From Cellulomonas wangleii (lineage in GTDB: Bacteria; Actinomycetota; Actinomycetes; Actinomycetales; Cellulomonadaceae), in NCBI RefSeq assembly GCF_018388445.1, contig NZ_CP074405.1, forward strand, positions 2,170,001 through 2,234,000: DNA of 64,000 nucleotides, in the 5' to 3' direction. The translations under genes and the position numbers were made by a program. The notes under the pieces were generated by a model that worked only from the letters and a program-made list of their open reading frames with translations, made no database searches and was not told where the DNA came from. Shown one piece after another: positions 17,393 through 28,369 of the stretch. How positions within the stretch are numbered: the stretch's first letter is position 1; the number at the start of each line of letters is the position of its first letter.

Positions 17393-20300
17393 GGGCCACC
17401 TCCAGGATCTTGTCCCACACGCCGGGGGCGCTCGGGTCGAGGCCGTCGGCCTCGGCCCGGGCCAGCGCGGTGCGGACGCGGGCGTACTCGGTGGGCAGCA
17501 GCCGGGTGAAGCGGGCGCGCGTGGTGTCCGGCTCCTCGAGCAGCTGGGCGGCGACCAGCGAACCGGTCTCCTCGGCGTAGGTGCGCAGCAGGTCCATGAC
17601 CAGGGCGACGTCCTCGTCGTCGAGCGGGTCGAGCGCGAGCTCACCGCTGCGCACCGCCTCGACGTTGACGAGCTCCGGGTTCAGGTCGAGCACGTACGCG
17701 GTACCCCCGGACATCCCGGCGCCCAGGTTGCGGCCCGTCGGGCCGAGCACGAGCACGGTCCCGCCGGTCATGTACTCGCACGCGTGGTCCCCCACGCCCT
17801 CGACGACGAGCGTCGCACCCGAGTTGCGCACGCCGAACCGCTCACCGACCAGCCCGCGCAGCAGGATCTGCCCGCTCGTGGCGCCGTAGCCGATGACGTT
17901 GCCCGCGATGACGTTGTGCGGGCTCGACAGCGACGAGCTGCGGTCCGGGCGCACGACGACCCGCCCGCCCGACAGCCCCTTGCCGACGTAGTCGTTGGCG
18001 TCGCCGAACAGGCGCAGCGTGATGCCCCGGGGCAGGAAGGCGCCGAACGACTGGCCGGCGGAGCCGGTCAGCGTGACGTCGATGGTGTCCTCGGGCAGCC
18101 CCGCGCCCCCGTACCGCTTGGTGACCTCGTGCCCGAGCATGGTCCCGACGGTGCGGTTGACGTTGCGCACCGGCAGGTCGATGCGCACGGGCTCGGCACG
18201 CTCCAGCGCGTCCTGCGCCAGCGCGATGAGCTGGTTGTCCAGGGCACGCTCGAGACCGTGGTCCTGGGCCCTGGTGTGGGACAGCGCGGAGCCCGGCTTC
18301 GGCTGCGGAACGGCCAGCACGGGGCTCAGGTCGAGCCCCTCCGCCTTCCAGTGGTCGATCGCGTCGCGGGCGTCGAGCATCTCGACGCGTCCGACGGCCT
18401 CCTCGATGGAGCGGAACCCGAGGGCCGCGAGGTGCTCGCGCACCTCCTGCGCGATGAACTCGAAGAACGTGACGACGAACTCGGGCTTGCCGGTGAACCG
18501 GGCCCGCAGCTCGGGGTTCTGCGTCGCGACGCCCACCGGACAGGTGTCGAGGTGGCACACGCGCATCATGACGCAGCCCGAGACGACCAGCGGCGCGGTG
18601 GCGAACCCGAACTCCTCGGCGCCGAGCAGCGCGCCGACGACGACGTCGCGGCCCGTCTTGAGCTGCCCGTCGACCTGCACGACCACGCGGTCGCGCAGGT
18701 CGTTGAGGACGAGGGTCTGCTGCGTCTCCGCGAGCCCGATCTCCCACGGCGTCCCGGCGTGCTTCAGCGACGTCAGCGGGCTCGCGCCCGTGCCGCCGTC
18801 GTGCCCGGAGATCAGGACGACGTCGGAGTGCGCCTTGGCCACGCCGGCCGCCACCGTGCCGACGCCGAACTCGCTGACGAGCTTGGTGTGGATCCGCGCC
18901 GACGGGTTGGCGTTCTTGGCGTCGTGGATGAGCTGCGCCAGGTCCTCGATCGAGTAGATGTCGTGGTGCGGCGGCGGCGAGATGAGGCCGACGCCGGGCG
19001 TCGAGTGCCTGGTCCTCGCGACCCACGGGTACACCTTGTGCCCGGGCAGCTGACCGCCCTCCCCGGGCTTGGCACCCTGCGCGAGCTTGATCTGGATGTC
19101 GTCGGCGTTGGTGAGGTACTCGCTCGTCACGCCGAACCGGCCGGACGCGATCTGCTTGATGGCCGAGCGGCGTCGCGGGTCGTGCAGGCGGTCGGGGTCC
19201 TCGCCGCCCTCCCCCGTGTTCGACTTGCCGCCCAGCTGGTTCATCGCGATCGCGAGGGTCTCGTGCGCCTCGGCGGAGATCGAGCCGTAGGACATGGCGC
19301 CGGTGTTGAACCGCTTGACGATCTCGCTGACCGGCTCGACCTCGTCGACCGGGACCGGCGGCCGCGCACCCTCCTTGAACCGCAGCAGGCCACGCAGCGT
19401 CATGAGCCGCTCGGACTGCGCGTCGACCCGCGCGGTGTACTCGCGGAAGACGTCCATCTGCCGGGTGCGTGTGGAGTGCTGGAGCCGGAACACCGTCTCC
19501 GGGTCGAAGAGGTGCTCCTCGCCGCCGCGCCGCCACTGGTACTCGCCACCGACCGCGAGCCGCTGGTGCGCCTGCCGGTTGCCGCTCGCGGGGTACGCGT
19601 CGGCGTGACGCGCCGCGACCTCGGCCGCGATGACGTCCAGGCCGATGCCGCCGAGCCGGCTCGTCGTCCCGGTGAAGTACCGGTCGACGAGCGCGTGGGA
19701 CAGGCCGATGGCCTCGAAGACCTGCGCGCCGCGGTACGACGCGATGGTCGAGATGCCCATCTTCGACATGACCTTCAGGACGCCCTTGCCGAGCGCCTTG
19801 ATGAGGTTGGTCACCGCCTTCTCCGGGCTCACGCCCGGCAGGTACCCGCTGCGGGCCAGGTCCTCGACGGACTCCATCGCCAGGTACGGGTTGACCGCGG
19901 CGGCGCCGTAGCCGATGAGGAGCGCCACGTGGTGCACCTCGCGGACGTCGCCGGCCTCGACCACCAGGGAGATCTGCGTGCGGGTGTGCCGGCGCAGCGT
20001 GTGGTGGTGCACCGCGGACAGCAGCAGGAGCGACGGGATCGGTGCCAGGTCGGCGTCGGAGTTGCGGTCCGACAGCACCAGGAAGCTGACGCCGTCGGCG
20101 ACCGCACGGTCGACCTCGGCGAAGATCTCCTCGAGCCGCTGCTCGAGCGCCGCCCCGCCGCCGTCGACGCGGTACAGCCCGCGGATCGTCGTGGCGCGGA
20201 AGCCCAGCGACGGCTGCTTGGCCACGTGCACGATCTTGGCGAGCTGGTCGTTGTCGATGACCGGGAACGGCAGCATGATCTTGCGCGCGTGCTCCGGCCC

Positions 20301-21950
20301 GTCGGCCAGCAGGTTGGGCTCCGGCCCGATCGCGCCGCCGATGGACGTCACCAGCTCCTCGCGGATCGCGTCGAGCGGCGGGTTCGTCACCTGGGCGAAC
20401 ATCTGCGTGAAGTAGTCGAACAGCAGGCGCGGGCGCTTGGAGAGCACCGCCACCGGCGTGTCCGAGCCCATGGCACCGAGCGGCTCGGCACCGGCGGCCG
20501 CCATCGGCGACAGGAGGATCTTCAGCTCCTCCTCGGTGTACCCGAACGCCCGCTGGCGGCGCCGGACCGACGCCGCCGAGTGCGCGATGTGGTCGCGGTC
20601 GGGCAGCTGCGAGAGGTGGACCGCGTTCTCCTTCACCCACTGGGCGTACGGCCGCTGCGCCGCGAGCTGGGCCATGACCTCGACGTCGGCGACGATCCGC
20701 CCCTGGCCGGTGTCGACGAGGAAGAACAGGCCGGGCTCGAGCCGCCCCTTGGCGACGATCGACGCGGGGTCGATGTCGAGGACGCCGGCCTCGGAGGCGC
20801 AGACCACGAGGCCGTCCTCGGTCACCCAGTACCGCCCGGGCCGCAGCCCGTTGCGGTCCTGCACGGCGCCGATCAGCGTGCCGTCGGTGAAGGTCATCGC
20901 GGCCGGGCCGTCCCACGGCTCCATCAGGGTCGAGTGGTACTCGAAGAACGCGCGGGTCGCCGGGTCCATCTGCGCGTGGTTCTCCCACGGCTCCGGGATC
21001 ATCATCATCACCGCGTGCGGCAGCGAGCGCCCCGACAGGTGCAGCAGCTCGAGGACCTCGTCGAAGCTGCCGGAGTCCGAGCCGCCCGGCGTGCAGACCG
21101 GCAGCAGCGGGGCGAGGTCGCCCAGCAGGTCCGACGAGAGCATGCCCTCGCGCGCGGCCATCCAGTTGCGGTTGCCGCGCACCGTGTTGATCTCACCGTT
21201 GTGCGCGACCATCCGGAACGGCTGCGCGAGCGGCCACGACGGGAAGGTGTTGGTGGAGAACCGCGAGTGGACCAGCGCGATCTCCGAGGCGTACCGCGGG
21301 TCGGACAGGTCGGCGAAGAACGGCTCGAGCTGCCCCGTGGTGAGCATGCCCTTGTACGTGATGGTCCGGGCCGACAGCGACGCGAAGTACACGCCGTGCT
21401 CCCGCTCGGCGCGCTTGCGCAGGCGGTAGGCGCGACGGTCCAGGGCGATCCCCGACAGCTCGCGCGACGGGTCCGCCACGACCAGCTGGCGGAACACGGG
21501 CATCGAGGCACGGGCCGTCGGACCGACGAGGTCGGCGGTGACGACGACGTCACGCCACGCCAGGACCTCGAGCTTCTCCTCGGCGGCGACGGACTCGACC
21601 GCCGCCACCGCGCGCGCCCGCTCCGCCTCGTCGACGGGCAGGAAGGCCATGCCGATCGCGTAGTAGCCCGCTGCGGGCAGCTCGGCGTCGACCACGTCGC
21701 GCAGGAACGCGTCCGGGATCTGGGTGAGGATGCCGGCGCCGTCACCGCTGTCCTCCTCGGCACCGACCGCACCGCGGTGGTCGAGGTTGAGCAGCGCGGT
21801 CAGGCCGGCGTCGACGATGTCACGCCCGGGTGTGCCGCGCAGCGTCGCGACGAAGGCGAAACCGCACGCGTCGTGCTCGGCGGCCGGGTCGTAGAGCGCG
21901 TGCCGGGTCGGCGCCTGGGCGGTGCCGGGGCTCTCGGGCGACGTCGACAT
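17385..21950 (-). CDS. gltB: Glutamate synthase, large (alpha) subunit
   Basis: A 1,521-residue enzyme that makes two glutamates from glutamine and 2-oxoglutarate. The N-terminal glutaminase nucleophile is Cys29 in HDACGFAF, exposed after removal of a propeptide. Central and FMN domains follow ([33 protein letters not shown]), with Fe-S ligands in [15 protein letters not shown] and the C-terminal beta-helix region ([23 protein letters not shown]). The ATG at 21950 sits at the conserved family start, with GAGG about 10 nt upstream. It is first of the gltBD pair; no specific regulator site was recognised in 21951-22092. Confidence 0.97.
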   Translation of the reverse strand: MSTSPESPGTAQAPTRHALYDPAAEHDACGFAFVATLRGTPGRDIVDAGLTALLNLDHRGAVGAEEDSGDGAGILTQIPDAFLRDVVDAELPAAGYYAIGMAFLPVDEAERARAVAAVESVAAEEKLEVLAWRDVVVTADLVGPTARASMPVFRQLVVADPSRELSGIALDRRAYRLRKRAEREHGVYFASLSARTITYKGMLTTGQLEPFFADLSDPRYASEIALVHSRFSTNTFPSWPLAQPFRMVAHNGEINTVRGNRNWMAAREGMLSSDLLGDLAPLLPVCTPGGSDSGSFDEVLELLHLSGRSLPHAVMMMIPEPWENHAQMDPATRAFFEYHSTLMEPWDGPAAMTFTDGTLIGAVQDRNGLRPGRYWVTEDGLVVCASEAGVLDIDPASIVAKGRLEPGLFFLVDTGQGRIVADVEVMAQLAAQRPYAQWVKENAVHLSQLPDRDHIAHSAASVRRRQRAFGYTEEELKILLSPMAAAGAEPLGAMGSDTPVAVLSKRPRLLFDYFTQMFAQVTNPPLDAIREELVTSIGGAIGPEPNLLADGPEHARKIMLPFPVIDNDQLAKIVHVAKQPSLGFRATTIRGLYRVDGGGAALEQRLEEIFAEVDRAVADGVSFLVLSDRNSDADLAPIPSLLLLSAVHHHTLRRHTRTQISLVVEAGDVREVHHVALLIGYGAAAVNPYLAMESVEDLARSGYLPGVSPEKAVTNLIKALGKGVLKVMSKMGISTIASYRGAQVFEAIGLSHALVDRYFTGTTSRLGGIGLDVIAAEVAARHADAYPASGNRQAHQRLAVGGEYQWRRGGEEHLFDPETVFRLQHSTRTRQMDVFREYTARVDAQSERLMTLRGLLRFKEGARPPVPVDEVEPVSEIVKRFNTGAMSYGSISAEAHETLAIAMNQLGGKSNTGEGGEDPDRLHDPRRRSAIKQIASGRFGVTSEYLTNADDIQIKLAQGAKPGEGGQLPGHKVYPWVARTRHSTPGVGLISPPPHHDIYSIEDLAQLIHDAKNANPSARIHTKLVSEFGVGTVAAGVAKAHSDVVLISGHDGGTGASPLTSLKHAGTPWEIGLAETQQTLVLNDLRDRVVVQVDGQLKTGRDVVVGALLGAEEFGFATAPLVVSGCVMMRVCHLDTCPVGVATQNPELRARFTGKPEFVVTFFEFIAQEVREHLAALGFRSIEEAVGRVEMLDARDAIDHWKAEGLDLSPVLAVPQPKPGSALSHTRAQDHGLERALDNQLIALAQDALERAEPVRIDLPVRNVNRTVGTMLGHEVTKRYGGAGLPEDTIDVTLTGSAGQSFGAFLPRGITLRLFGDANDYVGKGLSGGRVVVRPDRSSSLSSPHNVIAGNVIGYGATSGQILLRGLVGERFGVRNSGATLVVEGVGDHACEYMTGGTVLVLGPTGRNLGAGMSGGTAYVLDLNPELVNVEAVRSGELALDPLDDEDVALVMDLLRTYAEETGSLVAAQLLEEPDTTRARFTRLLPTEYARVRTALARAEADGLDPSAPGVWDKILEVARG

Positions 21951-22092
21951 CAGCACCGTCCTCAGTCCCCGGAGGGACCGGGGTGTCGCACGAACATGGG
22001 GGGTACCGGGACGTCGTCGGCCCGTGCAGTGAGGCGACGATACCGCCCGGGCGGCGGTCGCGATGACCGCGCCGGACGACATCACGTCCGAC

Positions 22093-22113
22093 GCACCCGG
22101 TGTCACCGGGTGC
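22093..22113 (-). terminator. Hairpin across the lgt stop codon
   Basis: GCACCCGG and CCGGGTGC form an 8-bp stem (up to 10 bp with a tighter loop) centred on the lgt stop. It probably ends the trp-lgt transcript before gltB. Confidence 0.5.
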
Positions 22114-22981
22114 CGTGGGGGGTGTTCGCCTCGTCGTCCTGCCGCGTGGGGGGTGTGAGCAGGAGGGTCGTGTCGCGTCCTGGATGCCGACGCCCGACCA
22201 CCACGAACGCTACCAGCGCCACCAGGCCGAGCAGGATCGACGTCCAGACGTTGAGCCGCAGCCCCAGCACCGTCTCGGCCGGGTCGATGCGCAGCAGCTC
22301 GATCCACAGGCGCCCCGCGGTGTACAGCAGCACGTAGAGCCAGAAGACCCGCCCGTGACCCAGCCGCAGCCGGCGGTCCAGGAGGATCAGCAGCGCCGCG
22401 GCACCGAAGTTCCACAGCATCTCGTACAGGAACGTCGGGTGGAACAGCGTGCCGGGGTCGTACCCGGCCGGCAGGTGCGCGTCGTCGATGCGCAGCCCCC
22501 ACGGCAGGGTCGTCGGACCGCCGAACAGCTCCTGGTTGAACCAGTTGCCGAGCCGGCCGATGCCCTGGGCGACCAGGAGCCCCGGCGCGACCGCGTCGGC
22601 GAACGGTGCGAGGCGCACACCGTGGCGTCGGCACCCGATCCACGCACCGACCGCCCCGAGGGCCACGGCCCCCCAGATGCCGAGCCCGCCCTGCCAGATG
22701 GCGAACGCCCGCCACGGGTCGCCGCCGGGGCCGAAGTACGCGTCGGGCGAGCTGATGACGTGGTAGACGCGACCGCCCACGATCCCGAAGGGCACCGCCC
22801 AGTACACGATGTCGAGGACCGTCTCGGGGTCACCGCCGCGGGCCCTCCAGCGGCGCTGGGTCATGACCGTGGCCACGACGATGCCCAGCAGGATGGCGAC
22901 CGCGTACGCGCGCAGCGGGAACGGCCCCAGGTGCCACACGCTCTGCCCCGGGCTCGGGACCGAGAGCGGCAGCACCGTCAT
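22103..22981 (-). CDS. lgt: Prolipoprotein diacylglyceryl transferase
   Basis: A 292-residue polytopic membrane enzyme that attaches diacylglycerol to the lipobox cysteine of prolipoproteins, including proteins like the substrate-binding lipoprotein in this window. The Lgt signature [13 protein letters not shown] is clear, as are the N-terminal [12 protein letters not shown] and [10 protein letters not shown] (the catalytic H-G-G-L-G region, with Gln in place of His). The ATG at 22981 overlaps the trpA stop (ATGA). Linkage of lgt to trpA is common in actinobacteria. Confidence 0.94.
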   Translation of the reverse strand: MTVLPLSVPSPGQSVWHLGPFPLRAYAVAILLGIVVATVMTQRRWRARGGDPETVLDIVYWAVPFGIVGGRVYHVISSPDAYFGPGGDPWRAFAIWQGGLGIWGAVALGAVGAWIGCRRHGVRLAPFADAVAPGLLVAQGIGRLGNWFNQELFGGPTTLPWGLRIDDAHLPAGYDPGTLFHPTFLYEMLWNFGAAALLILLDRRLRLGHGRVFWLYVLLYTAGRLWIELLRIDPAETVLGLRLNVWTSILLGLVALVAFVVVGRRHPGRDTTLLLTPPTRQDDEANTPHGTR

Positions 22982-23814
22982 CGCGGGGTCCGGTGCGCCG
23001 AGCGCACACCTTCCGCGAGCCCGTGCACGACGCCCGCGAGGGCGTCCAGCCCGGCGGCCTCGTCCGGCGCGTCGAGCAGCGAGCGCACGAGCGCCGACCC
23101 GACGATCACGCCGTCCGCGTAGCCGGCCACCTGCGCCGCCTGCTCCGGGCGGGACACCCCGAGCCCCACGCACACGCGCGCGGCGCCCGCGGCGCGGGTG
23201 TCCGCGACGAGCTGCTCCGCACGCTCCCCCACGGTCGCGCGCTCCCCCGTCACGCCCATCGTCGACGCCGCGTACACGAACCCGCGGCTGGCGGCCACGG
23301 TCGAGGCGAGCCGCTCCGGGGTGGAGCTCGGCGCGACCAGGAACACCCGGTCCAGACCGTGCGCGTCGGCCGCGACGATCCAGTCCGCCGCCTCGTCCGG
23401 GATGAGGTCCGGCGTGATGAGCCCGGCACCGCCGGCCGCGGCCAGGTCGCGGGCGTACGCGTCGACGCCGTACCGCAGGACGAGGTTCCAGTAGGTCATC
23501 ACGAGGACCGGGGCACCGGCCGACGCGATCTCCTCGACGACGCGCAGCGTGTCACGCACGCGCGTGCCGTTGGCCAGCGCGCGGTTCGCGGCGGCCTGGA
23601 TGACCGGGCCGTCCATCACCGGGTCCGTGTAGGGCATGCCGAGCTCGACGACGTCCACACCGGCGTCGACCATGGTGCGGACCGCGCGCGCGGACCCCGG
23701 CACCGACGGGAAGCCGACCGGCAGGTAGCCGATCAGCGCCGCGCGCGGCGCCGGGCCGGAGGCGAGCTCGTCGATCCGCTCCGCGGTGGCCGACCGCACC
23801 TCCGTGACGCTCAC
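22978..23814 (-). CDS. trpA: Tryptophan synthase alpha chain
   Basis: A 278-residue TIM-barrel lyase that releases indole from indole-3-glycerol phosphate and channels it to TrpB. The catalytic Glu and Asp are in [16 protein letters not shown] (about residues 55-70), and the phosphate loop is seen near VGSALVRSL. The length is normal. The GTG start overlaps the trpB stop by 4 nt (GTGA). Confidence 0.96.
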   Translation of the reverse strand: MSVTEVRSATAERIDELASGPAPRAALIGYLPVGFPSVPGSARAVRTMVDAGVDVVELGMPYTDPVMDGPVIQAAANRALANGTRVRDTLRVVEEIASAGAPVLVMTYWNLVLRYGVDAYARDLAAAGGAGLITPDLIPDEAADWIVAADAHGLDRVFLVAPSSTPERLASTVAASRGFVYAASTMGVTGERATVGERAEQLVADTRAAGAARVCVGLGVSRPEQAAQVAGYADGVIVGSALVRSLLDAPDEAAGLDALAGVVHGLAEGVRSAHRTPR

Positions 23815-25127
23815 AGCTGCTCCCCCTCGTCCGCCTTGACGACGGGCTCCGGCTCGAGGATCCCGAACCAGGCGGCGGCCGTCGCGACGTCCTTGTCCCC
23901 CCGGCCGGACAGGTTGACGAGGACGACCGGCGGCCGGTCACCGTCCGTCCACCCCTGGGCCTCGCGGCCGAGCTGGATGGCGCCGGCCAGCGCGTGCGCC
24001 GACTCGATCGCGGGGATGATGCCCTCGGTGCGGCACAGGAGCCGGAACGCCTCCATGGCCTCGTCGTCCGTGACCGGGCGGTACTGCGCCCGTCCGGTGT
24101 CGTGGAGCCACGCGTGCTCGGGGCCGACGCTCGGGTAGTCCAGCCCGGCGGAGACCGAGTGGCTCGGCAGCGTCTGCCCGTCCTCGTCCTGCAGCAGGTA
24201 GCTGCGCGCACCGTGCAGCACACCGGGTGCACCGCCGGAGAACCGCGCCGAGTGCCGGCCGGAGGAGATGCCGGCGCCGCCGGCCTCGAACCCGAACAGC
24301 CGCACCTGCGGGTCGTCGAGGAACGCGTTGAAGATGCCCATGGCGTTGGACCCGCCGCCCACGCACGCGACGACCGCGTCGGGCAGCGCTCCCGTCTCCT
24401 CGAGGATCTGCGCGCGCGCCTCCTCGCCGATGATCTTGTGGAAGTCGCGCACCATCTCGGGGAACGGGTGCGGACCCGTCACGGTGCCGAGCAGGTAGTG
24501 GGTCGAGTCGACGTTCGCCACCCAGTCGCGCAGCGCCTCGTTGATGGCGTCCTTGAGGGTGCGGGCGCCGATGGTCACCGGCACGACGGTGGCGCCGAGC
24601 AGCTCCATCCGGGCGACGTTCAGCGCCTGGCGCTGGGTGTCCTCCTCGCCCATGTAGACGGTGCACTCCAGGTCCAGCAGCGCCGCGGCCGTCGCCGTGG
24701 CCACCCCGTGCTGCCCGGCACCGGTCTCGGCGATGACGCGCCGCTTGCCCATGCGCTTGACGAGCAGCGCCTGGCCCAGCACGTTGTTGATCTTGTGGGA
24801 GCCCGTGTGATTGAGGTCCTCCCGCTTGAGGAACACCCGCACACCGTCGCCCACGTGCCGGGCGAACCGCGGCACCTCGGTCAGCGGGCTGGGCCGGCCC
24901 GTGTAGGTGCGGTGCAGCCGCTCGAGCTCGTCGGAGAACGCCGGGTCCGCGAGGGCCTTGTGGTACTCGGTCTCGAGCTCGTCGAGCGCGGCGATGAGCG
25001 CCTCGGGGACGAACCGCCCGCCGAAGTCCCCGAAGTACGGACCCTCGTGCGTGGCGAGCGGTCCCCCGCCCAGCAGGACGTCCCGCATGCGGCGGCGGGC
25101 GCCGTCGCGGCCCGCGGTGCCGCTCAT
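23811..25127 (-). CDS. trpB: Tryptophan synthase beta chain
   Basis: A 438-residue PLP enzyme joining indole and serine. The PLP lysine lies in [15 protein letters not shown], the phosphate-binding loop in [10 protein letters not shown], and the conserved [13 protein letters not shown] and [10 protein letters not shown] motifs are present. The ATG at 25127 is chosen because it overlaps the trpC stop (ATGA) and matches the family N-terminus; a longer in-frame extension is Arg-rich shadow. Length and motifs are normal. Confidence 0.97.
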   Translation of the reverse strand: MSGTAGRDGARRRMRDVLLGGGPLATHEGPYFGDFGGRFVPEALIAALDELETEYHKALADPAFSDELERLHRTYTGRPSPLTEVPRFARHVGDGVRVFLKREDLNHTGSHKINNVLGQALLVKRMGKRRVIAETGAGQHGVATATAAALLDLECTVYMGEEDTQRQALNVARMELLGATVVPVTIGARTLKDAINEALRDWVANVDSTHYLLGTVTGPHPFPEMVRDFHKIIGEEARAQILEETGALPDAVVACVGGGSNAMGIFNAFLDDPQVRLFGFEAGGAGISSGRHSARFSGGAPGVLHGARSYLLQDEDGQTLPSHSVSAGLDYPSVGPEHAWLHDTGRAQYRPVTDDEAMEAFRLLCRTEGIIPAIESAHALAGAIQLGREAQGWTDGDRPPVVLVNLSGRGDKDVATAAAWFGILEPEPVVKADEGEQL

Positions 25128-25936
25128 TGCCGGACCGCGCGCAGCGAGGGGTGGGCACCGGCGGCGACGAGGTCCGCGACGGACTGCCGCGGTGCGTCGT
25201 CCGTCACCAGCGCCTCGCCGACGAGCACCGCGTCCGCGCCGGCACGGGCGTAGTCCATGACGTCGTGCGGTCCGCGCACACCCGACTCGGCGATCCGGAC
25301 GACGTCGGACGGGATCGCGGGGGCGACCCGCGAGAAGGTCGTGCGGTCCACCTCGAGCGACCGCAGGTCGCGCGCGTTCACACCGATGACGCGGGCCCCG
25401 GCGTCCAGCGCCCGGGCCACCTCCTCGGTGTCGTGCACCTCGACCAGCGCGGTCATGCCGAGCGAGTGCACCCGTTCGACCAGCGACTCGAGCACCGTCT
25501 GCTCGAGCGCGGCGACGATGAGCAGCACGAGGTCGGCGCCGTGGGCGCGCGCCTCCCACACCTGGTAGGGCGACACCACGAAGTCCTTGCGCAGGACCGG
25601 GACGTCCACCCGGCTGCGCACGGCGTCCAGGTCGGCGAGGGACCCGTTGAAGCGGCGCTGCTCCGTGAGCACGGAGATCGCGACGGCGCCACCCTTCTCG
25701 TACTCCGCGGCCAGCGCGGCCGGGTCGGAGATCGCCGCGAGGGCACCCTTGCTCGGGCTCGAGCGCTTGACCTCGGCGATCACGGTGACCGCGTCGGGCA
25801 CCTTGAGCCGCGCGACGCACTGCAGCGCGGACTCGCGCCGGGCGGCGCGCTCCTTGAGCTCGGCCAGGGGCGTTGCTGCCTGGCGCGCGGCGAGGTCGAC
25901 CCTGACCCCCGCGACGATGTCGTCCAGCACGGTCAT
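25124..25936 (-). CDS. trpC: Indole-3-glycerol phosphate synthase
   Basis: A 270-residue TIM-barrel enzyme closing the indole ring of tryptophan. The signature [13 protein letters not shown] holds the catalytic Lys; [23 protein letters not shown] and AESGV follow in order. The ATG at 25936 has AGAGGGG about 11 nt upstream. A nested ATG 11 nt earlier opens a four-codon frame (M-I-G-R) whose TGA overlaps the trpC start, a possible minor coupling device. It heads the trpC-trpB-trpA-lgt block. Confidence 0.96.
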   Translation of the reverse strand: MTVLDDIVAGVRVDLAARQAATPLAELKERAARRESALQCVARLKVPDAVTVIAEVKRSSPSKGALAAISDPAALAAEYEKGGAVAISVLTEQRRFNGSLADLDAVRSRVDVPVLRKDFVVSPYQVWEARAHGADLVLLIVAALEQTVLESLVERVHSLGMTALVEVHDTEEVARALDAGARVIGVNARDLRSLEVDRTTFSRVAPAIPSDVVRIAESGVRGPHDVMDYARAGADAVLVGEALVTDDAPRQSVADLVAAGAHPSLRAVRQ

Positions 25937-26246
25937 CGACCGATCATCCCCTCTGGCCGGTTGGTGCGGCAGGCCCGTGGGCTTCCCCGGAGGCCGCCGC
26001 CGACGAGCCATGGTAGACGGGCGGCGGAGCGCCTCGGCCCACCCGCCCGAGGTGTGGGACCGGCGACGACGCACCGCCGCCGCCGCGTCCGTGGTCCGGG
26101 CCGTGGTCCGGCGCGTGGTCCGGCGCGTGGTCCGGGCCCTGGTCCACCAGCCGGTGCCGCTCGGCCGCGGTGGCGACACGGCCCGTCAGGCCGAGCACCG
26201 TGGCGGGCGGTCAGGGCTCGGACCAGCGCGACGGCGACGGCTCGGG
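25937..26246. other. 310-nt gap between trpC and the first DUF4190 gene, with 12-bp tandem repeats
   Basis: No convincing gene is seen here. Four tandem 12-bp units of the type GTGGTCCGGGCC/GTGGTCCGGCGC occupy 26091-26138, with a fifth degraded unit. In one minus-strand frame they would encode (A/G)PDH repeats in an 84-residue ORF (25944-26198, GTG start), but that ORF lacks a ribosome site. The gap is where a trp promoter or attenuator would be expected; no Trp-rich leader peptide was found. Confidence 0.5.
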
Positions 26247-26765
26247 CTACGGCACCGAGCCCATGAACGGGACGGCGAACCCGAGGAAGAGCAGCGGCAG
26301 CAGCAGGAGGATCCCGAAGGTCACCAGCACGATGACACCCAGTGCGGTCGCGACCCAGCCGAGCACGATGCCGGCCGTCGCCAGGCCCTCGTTGTCCGCC
26401 TGGCCCGCGGCCACGGCACGACGTGCGTTCCCGCCGACGACCACCGCGGGGACGCCGGTGAAGAACACGCACCCGAGCACGCCCAGCAGCCCGAGCACGA
26501 GCGACCACACCGCGAGGTCGTTGCGGGGAGGCGACGGCGGGCGCGGTGGACCCTCTGCGTACCCGTGGGCCGGCGCGGACGGACCGGGCGGGTACGTCGC
26601 GGACGGCGGGTACGCGCCGGGCGGGTACGCGCCGGGCGGGTACGCGCCGACCGGCTGCTGGTCCGACGCCGTCGTGCGCGGAGCGTCCGCGGCGGGCACC
26701 GCGTGCGCTGCGTACGCGCCCTCCTGCCCGTACGGCGGGCCCAGGGGTTCGCTGGGACTGCTCAT
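26247..26765 (-). CDS. DUF4190 small membrane protein
   Basis: A 172-residue protein with a Pro/Tyr/Gly-rich cytoplasmic N-terminal half (AYPPGAYPPGAYPP repeats) and a C-terminal DUF4190 domain of two membrane spans: NDLAVWSLVLGLLGVLGCVF, then LATAGIVLGWVATALGVIV. The NARRAVAAGQADNEG loop between them is typical. The family is common in actinobacteria and of unknown function. The start has GGAGG 6-7 nt upstream. It is the third of three small membrane genes set between trpE and trpC. Confidence 0.85.
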   Translation of the reverse strand: MSSPSEPLGPPYGQEGAYAAHAVPAADAPRTTASDQQPVGAYPPGAYPPGAYPPSATYPPGPSAPAHGYAEGPPRPPSPPRNDLAVWSLVLGLLGVLGCVFFTGVPAVVVGGNARRAVAAGQADNEGLATAGIVLGWVATALGVIVLVTFGILLLLPLLFLGFAVPFMGSVP

Positions 26766-26811
26766 GGACGACCTCCGGTCGGTCGAGAGATGGTGCGCGT
26801 GCCCCCTGCCG

Positions 26812-27267
26812 TCAGGGCAGCGGTGCGGGGCCCAGGTACGGCACGAGTGCGGGCACGTTGCGCAGGACCGCGAAGCCCACGACGGCGACGAGGACCGACC
26901 AGGGCAGCCACGTCGGCGCGGACAGGGGCGGGCCGCCACGCACGCGGCGCACCGCCCACATCCCCCACGCGACGACGAGCAGGGGCGCGGCGACGGTCCA
27001 CAGCGGGTTGGCCTGCCAGGCGGCCACCAGGTCGCCCGTGAGCAGGGAGTGCGTCGCGCGCAGCCCACCGCAGCCGGGGCAGGACACACCGAGGAAGAGG
27101 ACCGACGGGCAGAACCCGTAGCTCAGCGGCGCGTACGGCGAGCGCACCACCAGCAGGGTCGCCGCCCCTGCGGCAGCGGCGGCGAGCACGAGGGGCAGCG
27201 CACCCCGTCGCAGCGGCGACGGGGCAGCGTGCCCGGCGCCCACCGCCGGCTGCCGCAGGTCGGTCAC
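26812..27267 (-). CDS. DUF2752 membrane protein
   Basis: A 151-residue protein with about three membrane spans and the diagnostic DUF2752 motif [20 protein letters not shown] (about residues 68-87), a CPxCG-R element of unknown role that recalls a metal or heme site. The GTG start overlaps the stop of the upstream DUF4190 gene by 4 nt, so the two are coupled. DUF2752 and DUF4190 proteins are often neighbours. No function is established. Confidence 0.85.
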   Translation of the reverse strand: MTDLRQPAVGAGHAAPSPLRRGALPLVLAAAAAGAATLLVVRSPYAPLSYGFCPSVLFLGVSCPGCGGLRATHSLLTGDLVAAWQANPLWTVAAPLLVVAWGMWAVRRVRGGPPLSAPTWLPWSVLVAVVGFAVLRNVPALVPYLGPAPLP

Positions 27268-27926
27268 GGCGCCTGCAGCTGCTGGCGCTCCACCTCGTCC
27301 TCGAGGTACTGCAGGAAGCCGTCCAGGCCGCCGTACTCCGCCAGCCCGATGGAGAGGCTGATGATCATGTAGAGGCTGGCCAGGATGCCGACGACGCTGA
27401 GGATGATGCCGGCCAGCGCCAGGCCCCCGTTGCTGGCCTCGCCGCGCGCGGCGGCGGCGCGACCCTTGAAGCCCAGCCACACGCCGATGGCACCCGGCAC
27501 GACGCCGACCACCAGGCAGCACAGCACGATCGACAGGATGCCGAGCACCAGCGACCAGACGCCGAGCGAGTTGCGTGCGGTGGACTGCGGCGTCCCGTAG
27601 CCGGGCGCCTGCCCGTACGCGGGCTGGCCGGAGGCGGGCCCACCGTAGGCCGGGGGCTGACCCTGGCCGTAGGCGGGCGGCTGACCCTGGCCGTACGCGG
27701 GCGGCTGGCCGTAGGCGGGCGGCTGACCGTAGGCGGGCGGCTGACCCTGGCCGTACGCGGGGGGCTGGCCGTACCCGGGCGCGGCCGGGGTGTCCGGACC
27801 GGTACCCGCCGGGTACGGGGGGACGTCGGCGCCGGACGGCTGCGACGGCGAGTCGGGTGACCCCGGCCCGGTGCCCGGCTGCTCGTCGGGCGCGCCCGGG
27901 TCGCGGGGGTCGTTGGGGCTCGACAT
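27264..27926 (-). CDS. DUF4190 membrane protein with QPPAYG repeats
   Basis: A 220-residue protein. The first 120 residues are low-complexity and contain about seven QPPAYG(QG) repeats, encoded by a short-period tandem array around 27640-27775. The C-terminal DUF4190 domain has two membrane spans ([20 protein letters not shown] and [18 protein letters not shown]) and a short acidic tail. GGGAG lies 6 nt before the ATG. Repeat number probably varies between strains. Function unknown; Pro/Tyr/Gly-rich tails of this kind can mediate weak self-association. Confidence 0.85.
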   Translation of the reverse strand: MSSPNDPRDPGAPDEQPGTGPGSPDSPSQPSGADVPPYPAGTGPDTPAAPGYGQPPAYGQGQPPAYGQPPAYGQPPAYGQGQPPAYGQGQPPAYGGPASGQPAYGQAPGYGTPQSTARNSLGVWSLVLGILSIVLCCLVVGVVPGAIGVWLGFKGRAAAARGEASNGGLALAGIILSVVGILASLYMIISLSIGLAEYGGLDGFLQYLEDEVERQQLQAP

Positions 27927-27996
27927 GCGGCTCTCCCTGCGTCGGTGGTGGCCGGCGGAACCGGCCGGTGGGAACCGGAGGAGTCCTCCGGCGGGG

Positions 27997-28302
27997 TCAG
28001 TGGCCGCCGCGCCGCTGGGCGCGGGCGAGGGTCGCTGCGCCACCCTGGCCGTGGCCCAGGAGCTGCAGGACCTTGCCCAGGACGAGCCCGCCCGCGATCA
28101 CGGCCATGCCGACCCAGAACAGCCACATCATCGTGAAGGCGACCCCCAGGCCGGCGATCACGCCGCCCGCCACGACCGTCCACGTGGTCGTCCACGCGGC
28201 GAGGGTCCGCCCGTGGTTCGTCGGCGGCGTCGCCGGCGGCAGGTGGACCGTCTCGGTCCGGGTGGCGTTCTGGGAACGGTGGGCCAGCGTGTGATCGGCC
28301 AT
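27997..28302 (-). CDS. HGxxPAAW-type small membrane protein
   Basis: A 101-residue protein with the family motif [13 protein letters not shown] (HGxxPAAW, here Leu in the Pro position) followed by two membrane spans ([14 protein letters not shown] and [16 protein letters not shown]) and a basic tail. The family is found in actinobacterial trp regions and has no known function. A TAGGGT -10 lies 34 nt upstream of the start, so it may head its own transcript. Confidence 0.82.
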   Translation of the reverse strand: MADHTLAHRSQNATRTETVHLPPATPPTNHGRTLAAWTTTWTVVAGGVIAGLGVAFTMMWLFWVGMAVIAGGLVLGKVLQLLGHGQGGAATLARAQRRGGH

Positions 28303-28335
28303 CGGCGGTACGTCCTTCGTGCTCGGTTTCCGCTC

Positions 28336-28341
28336 ACCCTA
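28336..28341 (-). promoter_or_regulatory. Internal -10 element upstream of the HGxxPAAW gene
   Basis: TAGGGT on the minus strand, in the 67-nt gap after the Trp-associated membrane gene, predicts a transcript starting near 28329 with a leader of under 30 nt. It would let the downstream genes, possibly including trpC, be expressed apart from trpE. Confidence 0.4.
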
Positions 28342-28369
28342 TCCGAGAGCCCGGCGACCCACGCGCTGG

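Noticed and set aside
16611..22337. A 1,908-codon open frame on the plus strand opposite gltD, gltB and lgt
   Set aside because: It is an antisense shadow produced by strong third-position GC bias; its product is Arg/Val/Asp/His-rich without domains, while the opposite strand encodes clear GltB and GltD.
25944..26198. 84-residue minus-strand ORF with PDH repeats
   Set aside because: No ribosome site or -10 at a useful spacing, and the composition is explained by the tandem repeat; kept only as a repeat observation.
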